From: Phycisphaerae bacterium
GTDB lineage: Bacteria; Planctomycetota; Phycisphaerae; UBA1845; Fen-1342
Length of the DNA: 14,324 nt
Assembly (NCBI GenBank): GCA_020058145.1
Contig: JAGVEP010000447.1
Location: forward strand, 1 to 14,324
Direction: 5' to 3'
The number at the start of each line of letters is the position of its first letter. The stretch's first letter is position 1. Positions 1-5,504 of this stretch are shown here, piece by piece. Under the pieces are notes generated by a model. The model was not told where the DNA came from, did not search any database, and saw nothing but the letters and a program-made list of their open reading frames with translations. Position numbers and translations under genes: made by a program.

Positions 1-75
1 AAATTTTGTTGACGGGGACAGGGGGTGTCAGAGACTCCCTAACGCCGGTTTTGTTCCGGGTGTTTTCACGGCGTG
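1..75. repeat. Possible REP-like or transposon-edge sequence
   Basis: These bases contain no gene. They hold GACA-GGGGG-TGTC (about 18-30), a small inverted repeat inside GGGGACAGGGGGTGTC, and a CCGG-N7-CCGG repeat (about 45-59). From memory, GGGGACAG..TGTC-type sequences occur at the ends of small REP/IS200-type elements in several phyla. No transposase is visible and the element would be cut by the left window edge, so this is only a suggestion. Confidence 0.2.
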
Positions 76-112
76 TCGGGGTGTTCTCGCGCTGACTATC
101 CCGCGCGGCGCG

Positions 113-155
113 CCCGCTTCACACGCGGAAGTTCGAATCCGCGCACCTGCACCCA
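113..155 (+). pseudogene. tRNA-Val(CAC)-like 3'-half remnant
   Basis: The segment resembles the anticodon arm and 3' half of a valine tRNA. A CCGC/GCGG stem encloses the 7-base loop TTCACAC, giving anticodon CAC. It is followed by a T-loop signature GTTCGAATC (131-139) and a 3' end reading ACCCA. Only 2 bases separate the anticodon stem from T54, where about 10 are normal. The variable loop and most of the 5' T-stem are therefore missing, about 8 bases. I could not find a matching 5' acceptor strand upstream. The likeliest reading is a broken tRNA or a tRNA 3'-end copy left by an integration event. CCTGCAC (146-152) also pairs perfectly with GTGCAGG (168-174), so this end can form a hairpin with a 15-base loop. 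Confidence 0.4.
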
Positions 156-190
156 TCGTAGGATATTGTGCAGGAAGGATTTAACGTCAA

Positions 191-265
191 TCGGGGTGAC
201 AGGATTCGAACCTGCGACCTCTTGGTCCCGAACCAAGCGCTCTAGCCAGGCTGAGCTACACCCCG
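191..265 (-). tRNA. tRNA-Pro (anticodon CGG)
   Basis: Reading leftward from 265, the sequence folds as a complete tRNA of 75 bases. Acceptor strand CGGGGTG pairs with CACCCCG, leaving discriminator A at 191. The D-stem begins GCTC. The anticodon stem CTTGG/CCAAG encloses TTCGGGA, giving anticodon CGG, which reads proline codon CCG. The T-arm carries GTTCGAATC. The C1-G72 pair is usual for bacterial tRNA-Pro. No CCA is encoded at the 3' end. The 5' end is also part of a perfect inverted repeat (252-276), described separately. Confidence 0.95.
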
Positions 266-276
266 TGTGTAGCTCA
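252..276. repeat. Inverted repeat overlapping the tRNA-Pro 5' end
   Basis: TGAGCTACAC (252-261) and GTGTAGCTCA (267-276) are perfect 10-base inverted copies separated by CCCGT. The first arm is acceptor and D-stem sequence of tRNA-Pro; the second lies in its 5' leader. In the precursor RNA the leader could pair with the first bases of the tRNA and compete with cloverleaf folding. Confidence 0.8.
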
Positions 277-294
277 CGCGGTTCAACCGCGTGA
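274..294. repeat. Perfect 10-bp palindrome in tRNA-Pro leader
   Basis: TCACGCGGTT (274-283) and AACCGCGTGA (285-294) are perfect inverted copies around a single base. This gives a GC-rich hairpin directly upstream of tRNA-Pro, sharing three bases with the neighbouring inverted repeat (252-276). It starts where the predicted promoter would place the transcript 5' end. It could be an RNA leader hairpin or a DNA-level operator. Confidence 0.75.
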
Positions 295-301
295 AGCCGC
301 T

Positions 302-329
302 ATCCTAACACATTCTCCGCCGCAGACAA
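302..329 (-). promoter_or_regulatory. Candidate promoter of tRNA-Pro
   Basis: On the minus strand TTGTCT (329-324), a 16-base spacer and TAGGAT (307-302) each match the sigma-70 consensus at 4 of 6 positions. The predicted start, near 295, falls just before the leader palindrome and about 30 bases before the tRNA. This is sequence resemblance only. Confidence 0.4.
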
Positions 330-358
330 GCTGATCGCCGAGAAGTTTCGGCGACGCG

Positions 359-718
359 TTATCGCTCTGGCACGCTGGCCGGATACGCAATGAACTCGAT
401 CCACCGCTCGCCGGGAGCCGCCAGATAAAAACTGCGCGTGCCATCGCGATGCGTGCGGATCGTTTCGCCGTGTTCGGCCGCCAGCCGCTGCAAGTCGGCC
501 TCCGACACCCGCCAGGAGATGTGGTCGGGGTGGTCGCCCTGCCGGATAAACGCCAGCTTCACGCCCGGCGCTGCGACGAACGCCCACGTCTCGTCCTGAT
601 AGAGCACGTCACAGCCGGGGATCGTTCGGCGATACCACGCGACCGCCGCCGCCACGTCCGGCACCTGCTGGGCCACGTGATCGAAGGTCATCACGGGCAC
701 GCTCACAAAAGAAGACAT
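359..718 (-). CDS. VOC/glyoxalase-fold protein
   Basis: A 119-residue protein with the shape of a single vicinal-oxygen-chelate domain. It opens with FDHVAQQVPDVAAAVAWY, the usual first beta-alpha unit with a putative metal-ligand His14. His66 in DHISWRV and Glu108 in RWIEFIAYP complete a plausible His/His/Glu metal site. Family members include glyoxalase I, epimerases and dioxygenases; the substrate cannot be told from sequence. The ATG at 718 is preferred over an upstream in-frame TTG at 733, because GCGGAG sits 7 bases before it. The gene follows the RND permease on the same strand after 45 bases and may be the last gene of that operon. There is no obvious functional tie to efflux. Confidence 0.75.
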   Translation of the reverse strand: MSSFVSVPVMTFDHVAQQVPDVAAAVAWYRRTIPGCDVLYQDETWAFVAAPGVKLAFIRQGDHPDHISWRVSEADLQRLAAEHGETIRTHRDGTRSFYLAAPGERWIEFIAYPASVPER

Positions 719-763
719 CGGACGGCTCCGCAAAGAAGTCTGCCACCTGGATTCTAGCGCCCG

Positions 764-3700
764 CTACGCATCGTCCGGCTCGTCCTCGATTTCTGGCAAT
801 CCGTGCCCCGGCTTTCGCTCGTAGAGCAGCCAGTAGGCAACGGGAATGACAAACAGCGTGAACACGGTCGACGCGAGAATTCCGAAAATCAGCGACCAGG
901 CCAACCCAGAGAAGATCGGGTCAATCGCGATCGGGGCCGCGCCCAGCATCGCCGCCCCGGCGGTCAGCAAAATGGGCCGCAGACGTACCACGCGGCTTTC
1001 CATAATCGCGTCAAACAGCGAGCGCCCGCGGCGTAGCGACAGGTGAATGAAATCCACCAGAATGATGGAATCCCGCGTCACGATCCCCGCCAGGGCGATC
1101 ATCCCGATCATCCCCGTTGCCGTAAAGAAGACCGGATCGGCGTAGGCACCCACCTGCCGTCCGGCGACGACATTGAGCAGCCAAAAGCCCGGCATGACGC
1201 CGACGATGGTGAGCGGAATCGCGAGCATGACGACGACCGGGACGGTGAACGAGCCGGTCTGGGCGACCAGCAGCACATAGATGCCGATCATGGCGGCCCC
1301 GAACGCCAGGCCGAGGTCGCGAAAAACGTCGAGCGTGATCTTCCACTCGCCTTCGCCGGCGAAATCGACGCGAATGCCGGCAGGAACGGCCCACGGCACG
1401 CCGCCGCCACTGGTCAAAAATGTCCGAGACCCTAGTTTTCGTGGCTCGGCGGGTTGTACCAGCCCGCTGCCGGTCGCGTGCCCTTCATCGCCATGTGGCC
1501 GCAGCGCTACGTGGCCTCGTTGGTCCGCCTGCACATCGACCACGCAATCCGCCGGCGGCCGTCCGGCCGTCTCAGCGAACACGTAGACGACGCGCTCGAG
1601 GTTCTTGTGGTAGATCGTCTGCGCGACGCGTTGCTCCTCCCACCGTCCCAGTTCCGCCAGTGGCACGAGCGTCCCGCTTTGACCCTTGACGCGCAGTGCG
1701 GCCAGATCGGCGGCGCTGGAGCGCACCGCCCGCGGCAGACGCAGCTCGATTTGCAGCGGATTCCGCTCGGCGGCGACGTGGACGATCCCCGCCGCGCCTC
1801 CCGCCAGTGCGATCCGCAGGTTTGCGGCGATTTCCTCGACCGACACGCCGTTCAGCGCGGCTTTTTCCTTGTCGGTGACGAAGATCAGCTTTCGCTGCGG
1901 CGCTTCGAGCACGTCGTCCACGTCCACCACGCCCGGTTCCTGCTCCAGCCGGGCCCGGACCGTCTGCGCCGCCGCGGCCAGATCGTTGTATGTGTGATCG
2001 GGCCGGCCATAGACCTCGGCGACGACCGACGCGATGACCGGCGGCCCCGGCGGCATCTCGACGATTTTGAGATTCGCGCCTTGGCGGTGGGCGAGGGCCG
2101 TCAGTTCGTCGCGCAGGCGCAAGGCCAGCCCGTGACTCTGTTGCGTGCGATTCTTCTTGCCGGCCAGGTTCACGCGAATGTCGGCCACGTTGTCGCCGCG
2201 GCGCAAGTAGTAGTGGCGCACGAGCCCATTGAAGTCCATCGGCGACGCGACGCCGACGTAGCTGGTGAAGCAGGTGACCTCGGGCACGCCGGCCAGGTAG
2301 GTCTCGAACGCACGCACCCCCGCGTCGGATCGTTCGAGCGTGGTGCCTTCGTCAAAATCGAGCACGAGCAGCAGCTCGTTCTTGTTGTCAAACGGGAGCA
2401 TCTTGAGCGGCACGATCCGCAGAGCGGCGAGTCCGGCGGTCGCGACTGTCAGCAGCCCCATGACGCCCAGAAATGTCCACGCCGCCCGTCGCGACCGCAG
2501 CAGCGGTGCCATCAGCGGATAGAACAGACGATAGAGTTTACTTTGCCGCAAGTCTGCGAGGTCCTCCCCTCCGTCCCTTCGTGCCTCCGTGCCTTCGTGC
2601 CTGTATTGCTTCTTCAGCACATGGAACGTCAACCACGGCGTGATCGTGAACGCCACGACCATCGACATCAGCATCGCCACCGGCACATTCAGCGCCATCG
2701 GCCGCATGTACGGGCCCATCATGCCGGTGATGAAGAACATCGGCAGGAAGGAGACGATCACGGCTAGCGTTGCGGTGATCAGCGGCGGGCGGACTTCCGC
2801 GACCGCTGCCAGCACCAGCGGGCGCGTCGCCCGGCGGCGCAGGCCGAAGTGCCGGGCGATGTTCTCGACGTCCACAATCGGGTCGTCAACCAGCAGCCCG
2901 AGCGACAGAATCAGGGCGAAGAGCGTAACGCGGTTGACCGTGTAGCCCAGCAGCAGGTTGACCGCCAAGGTCAGCCCGAACACGACCGGCACCGCGACGG
3001 CGACGATCAACGCCTCACGCCAGCCGAGGCTCAGCGTCAGGAGTGCGATGACGATCACTACGGCGACGGCCAGGGCTTCGACCAACTCATTGACCTTGTC
3101 ATTCGCGGTCAGTCCGTAATTCCGCGTGACGACGACTTCGACATCATCGGGGATAACATCGCGCTTCAGTTCCGCGGCGGCCTTCAGCACGTCTTCAGCC
3201 ATCCAAACCGCATTGGTCCCCTTCTTCTTCGCGAGGGCGATCGTCACGGCGGGACGCGGACCTTGCCCTTTTGCCGCTTCTGCCTCAGTCTCTTCGTGCC
3301 TCCGTGCCTGTGTGCCTCCGTGCCTTTCCCCCACCAACGTCCCCGTGAACCCCGGCTCCGCGGAGAACCCCCGCGCCGGCCCCCAGCCATGCCGCACGTA
3401 GCTGACCGGCTCCGCCGGGCCGTCCACGATGTCGGCCACATCCTTGAGGAATACCGGCTGGCCGCTAGAGACCGCGATGACGAGCTCGCGCAGCTCAGCC
3501 GGATTCGCCAGCGCGCGCCCGACCTCGACACGCGTGCTGCGATCGAGGCGGCTGAAATCGCCGGCGGTCTGCGTCACATTCGCCGCGCGCAGCGCCCGTT
3601 CAACATCCAGCGGTGCGACGTGGTACGCCCCGAGCCGATCGGGATCGAGGTACACGTACGCCGTTCGTGGCGACCCGCCGACCACGTAGGCCCGCGAGAC

Positions 3701-4279
3701 GTTCTTTACCGCCGCCAGCCGCTCGACAGCCTCCTCTGCGACGCGCCGCAGCGTGTATGCATCGTCGTTGCCTTGTTGCCCAGTTGTCTCTTTTCCAACC
3801 AGCGTCAACGTCACCACCGGTACGTCGTCTATCTCGACCGGCTTGATCACCCAGCCCGTCACACCCGGCGGAACAAGGTCGAGGCTCTCGTCGATCTTCT
3901 TGAACACTTTGACCAGGCTCCGCTCGCGGTCCTCGCCGACGTAGAAGCGCACGGTGATAACCGCCGCGTCCGGCCGCGACATCGAGTACACGTATTCGAC
4001 GCCATCGATTTGGTAGAGCAGCTTCTCCAGCGGCGTGGCGACGAGCTGCTCGACCTCCCCAGCCGATAGGCCCGGTGCCCGCACGAACACATCCGCCAGT
4101 GGTACCACGATCTGCGGGTCCTCCTCCCGCGGCGTGAACCACAAGGCACCCGCGCCCAGGACAACGGCCAGCAGAATCAGCACCAGCGACAGATTGGAAT
4201 TGAGGAAAACGCGGACGACCGCATCGGTAAAGGTGTGCTTTCCCTTTCCTGCGTCGCTCGACAAATCCGGTGCCGCCAT
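764..4279 (-). CDS. RND family efflux permease with unusual insertions
   Basis: Inner-membrane pump of the AcrB/CzcA superfamily (proton-driven export), 1171 residues against about 1030-1070 usual. The N-terminal cytoplasmic end and first membrane helix (about 29-51) are followed by porter segments, TM helices 2-6, a second porter half and a C-terminal helix bundle. The TM4 proton-relay pair is Asp465-Asp466 in LLVDDPIVDVEN. In the TM10 motif TRDSIILVDF an Arg (1069) stands where AcrB has its essential Lys. The extra length includes two in-frame octamer-repeat stretches (residues about 319-335 and 560-573) and a diverged stretch at about 910-950. The ATG is preceded by GGGGAG with 6 bases spacing, inside the end of the adaptor gene 3 bases away, so translation is probably coupled. 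The substrate is unknown: motifs do not clearly separate metal from drug export. The C-terminal tail is acidic. The frame is uninterrupted. Confidence 0.93.
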   Translation of the reverse strand: MAAPDLSSDAGKGKHTFTDAVVRVFLNSNLSLVLILLAVVLGAGALWFTPREEDPQIVVPLADVFVRAPGLSAGEVEQLVATPLEKLLYQIDGVEYVYSMSRPDAAVITVRFYVGEDRERSLVKVFKKIDESLDLVPPGVTGWVIKPVEIDDVPVVTLTLVGKETTGQQGNDDAYTLRRVAEEAVERLAAVKNVSRAYVVGGSPRTAYVYLDPDRLGAYHVAPLDVERALRAANVTQTAGDFSRLDRSTRVEVGRALANPAELRELVIAVSSGQPVFLKDVADIVDGPAEPVSYVRHGWGPARGFSAEPGFTGTLVGERHGGTQARRHEETEAEAAKGQGPRPAVTIALAKKKGTNAVWMAEDVLKAAAELKRDVIPDDVEVVVTRNYGLTANDKVNELVEALAVAVVIVIALLTLSLGWREALIVAVAVPVVFGLTLAVNLLLGYTVNRVTLFALILSLGLLVDDPIVDVENIARHFGLRRRATRPLVLAAVAEVRPPLITATLAVIVSFLPMFFITGMMGPYMRPMALNVPVAMLMSMVVAFTITPWLTFHVLKKQYRHEGTEARRDGGEDLADLRQSKLYRLFYPLMAPLLRSRRAAWTFLGVMGLLTVATAGLAALRIVPLKMLPFDNKNELLLVLDFDEGTTLERSDAGVRAFETYLAGVPEVTCFTSYVGVASPMDFNGLVRHYYLRRGDNVADIRVNLAGKKNRTQQSHGLALRLRDELTALAHRQGANLKIVEMPPGPPVIASVVAEVYGRPDHTYNDLAAAAQTVRARLEQEPGVVDVDDVLEAPQRKLIFVTDKEKAALNGVSVEEIAANLRIALAGGAAGIVHVAAERNPLQIELRLPRAVRSSAADLAALRVKGQSGTLVPLAELGRWEEQRVAQTIYHKNLERVVYVFAETAGRPPADCVVDVQADQRGHVALRPHGDEGHATGSGLVQPAEPRKLGSRTFLTSGGGVPWAVPAGIRVDFAGEGEWKITLDVFRDLGLAFGAAMIGIYVLLVAQTGSFTVPVVVMLAIPLTIVGVMPGFWLLNVVAGRQVGAYADPVFFTATGMIGMIALAGIVTRDSIILVDFIHLSLRRGRSLFDAIMESRVVRLRPILLTAGAAMLGAAPIAIDPIFSGLAWSLIFGILASTVFTLFVIPVAYWLLYERKPGHGLPEIEDEPDDA
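2562..2601. repeat. Octamer minisatellite array B inside RND gene
   Basis: About five 8-base units, with plus-strand consensus TTCGTGCC/TCCGTGCC. Units from 2578 to 2601 are exact or one base off; those from 2562 to 2577 are degenerate. The array is in frame in the permease and encodes a polar, charged stretch (RHEGTEARRDGGED) at residues about 560-573. This is the cytoplasmic loop after TM6, just before YRLFYPLMAPLLRSRR. Confidence 0.75.
3277..3324. repeat. Octamer minisatellite array A inside RND gene
   Basis: Units at 3293-3300 (TTCGTGCC), 3301-3308 (TCCGTGCC), 3309-3316 (TGTGTGCC) and 3317-3324 (TCCGTGCC) share an 8-base period. More degenerate units continue to 3277. On the coding strand this reads GGCACGGA/GGCACACA/GGCACGAA. 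It encodes a hydrophilic segment (RHGGTQARRHEETEAE) at residues about 319-335, just before the conserved VTIALAKKKGTNAV strand of the porter domain. Confidence 0.8.
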
Positions 4280-4282
4280 GGG

Positions 4283-5401
4283 CTAGCTCCCCTGCCCAGT
4301 GGCCGGCACGGCCACACGTTCGCCGGCACGCAGCCCGGCCAGAACTTCGACCTCGTCGCCCAGACGACGACCCAGTTGCACCACGCGCCGCGTGAGTTGC
4401 CGGCCGTCCGCGGCCGCCGCTTCCACGCTATCCAACTGCCCGACGCGGCGTACCGCCACCTGCGGGATCACCAGCCATTCTTCTTCGTCGAGCGGAATCA
4501 GTAGCCGCCCGAACATCCCCGAATGCACGTCCGGCGGACAGGGACCGGTCACTTTTACGGCGAACGATCGGCTCGCAACGTCCGATTCCGGCACAATCTC
4601 GCTGATTTCCCCCTGGCAGGTGCGCCCGAGCGCCTCGACGCGTACATCAACGGTCTGCCCCACGGCCAGCCGTCGCACGAGCGTCTCCCGCACCCGCGCC
4701 ACGAGCTGCATGTGGGTGGGGTCGTACAACGTCAGCAGCGCCTGCCCCGGCGAGACCATGTCGCCCGACTGGACGCGCTTGTCGACGATCGTCCCATCCA
4801 TCGGGCTGAGAATCGTGGCATAGCCCAGCGTCACGCCCGCCTCACGCTGAGCCTGTTGGGCCTGCTCCAATCTCGCGGCGGTCGCCTGCAGCGCGGTCTC
4901 GGCCTGTTCCAGCTCGATTTTGGCCGCGCTGCTCTGCTCGAATAGCTGGCTCACGCGGCCGAACTCGATCTGCGCCTGGTTGCGGGCGGCCTCGGCTTCG
5001 CGGACCGCGCCGTTGGCCCGTTCCTGGCGTGCCACCAGATCCTCATCGTCCAGCCGCACAAGCACTTCGTCCTTCTGCACCGGCTGGCCGGCCTTCACAC
5101 GGACCTCGGTTACCTTGGCGAGTAACTTCGCCGCGACGGTCGTCTCATGCACGGCTCGAATCGTCCCGACGGCGGATTCCGTCGCAGGCACCCGCACGAC
5201 ACGTGCGGCGATCAGTGTCTCGTGGGTGCCAAGCGGCCGTCCGTCGGCAACGCCAGGTCCCGATGCCGCGGCACGCAGCTTCGGGGCGAAGGCCCCCGCC
5301 AGCCAAAAGACCAGGAGGATTATTCCAAGGGCGAAGATCACTCCGAGCAGGGCTGTCTTCCAGATCGTCCCGCGTCCCGCGGTGCTCGATACGCGTGTCA
5401 T
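4283..5401 (-). CDS. RND efflux periplasmic adaptor (HlyD/MFP family)
   Basis: Membrane-fusion protein that would link the RND permease to an outer-membrane channel. A short cytoplasmic N-terminus is followed by one membrane anchor at residues about 15-36. Then come a lipoyl-like barrel half (KVTEVRVKAGQPVQKDEVLVRL), a coiled-coil hairpin rich in Gln, Ala and Glu (about 120-190), the second lipoyl half (ATILSPMDGTIVDKRVQSGD), a beta-barrel and a membrane-proximal domain. The frame stays open far upstream, but that part overlaps divergent mnmG. ATGs lie at 5407 and 5401 in GGAGATGAACATG. GGAG touches the first and sits 6 bases before the second, so I start at 5401 (372 residues). The stop is 3 bases before the permease start. 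Confidence 0.9.
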   Translation of the reverse strand: MTRVSSTAGRGTIWKTALLGVIFALGIILLVFWLAGAFAPKLRAAASGPGVADGRPLGTHETLIAARVVRVPATESAVGTIRAVHETTVAAKLLAKVTEVRVKAGQPVQKDEVLVRLDDEDLVARQERANGAVREAEAARNQAQIEFGRVSQLFEQSSAAKIELEQAETALQATAARLEQAQQAQREAGVTLGYATILSPMDGTIVDKRVQSGDMVSPGQALLTLYDPTHMQLVARVRETLVRRLAVGQTVDVRVEALGRTCQGEISEIVPESDVASRSFAVKVTGPCPPDVHSGMFGRLLIPLDEEEWLVIPQVAVRRVGQLDSVEAAAADGRQLTRRVVQLGRRLGDEVEVLAGLRAGERVAVPATGQGS

Positions 5402-5418
5402 GTTCATCTCCGGGGCGC

Positions 5419-5448
5419 TTTCTATCGCGTTCGGTGGAGCACTGTCAA
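5419..5448 (-). promoter_or_regulatory. Candidate promoter of adaptor-RND operon
   Basis: On the minus strand a perfect TTGACA (5448-5443) is followed, after 18 bases, by TAGAAA (5424-5419, 4 of 6 matches). The predicted start near 5412 would leave a very short leader of about 10 bases that begins at the GGAG ribosome site. The tight fit lowers confidence. It lies in the 103-base divergent region shared with mnmG. Confidence 0.35.
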
Positions 5449-5484
5449 CACGGAGCGTGGAAACTGCCACCCACGACGCACGAC

Positions 5485-5500
5485 CGGGGTAGAATCCCCG
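5485..5500 (+). promoter_or_regulatory. Hairpin directly before mnmG start
   Basis: CGGGG (5485-5489) and CCCCG (5496-5500) form a perfect 5-bp stem around TAGAAT, ending 4 bases before the mnmG ATG. The loop is itself a 4-of-6 match to a -10 box. There is no clear Shine-Dalgarno site. Either the hairpin shields the start region in mRNA, or TAGAAT is a promoter element of a nearly leaderless transcript. No good -35 lies at the right distance. Confidence 0.35.
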
Positions 5501-5504
5501 TGAT

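Noticed and set aside
113..200. Circularly permuted tRNA gene (3' half before 5' half)
   Set aside because: CCTGCAC/GTGCAGG pair like an acceptor stem, but the bases after GTGCAGG do not form a D-arm and the T-stem is incomplete.
73..294. A 73-codon plus-strand open frame across the RNA region
   Set aside because: It reads through the tRNA-like remnant and antisense through tRNA-Pro, so it is not a credible protein gene.
1454..2767. A 437-codon open frame on the plus strand
   Set aside because: It is antisense to the RND permease, rich in Arg/His/Pro/Gln with no domain resemblance, and is typical of a GC-rich shadow frame.
3277..3324. CRISPR-like array
   Set aside because: The unit is 8 bases with no spacers, so it is a simple tandem repeat.
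2849..4069. A 406-codon open frame on the plus strand
   Set aside because: It is also antisense to the permease with compositional bias and no motifs; the permease frame has clear family motifs throughout.
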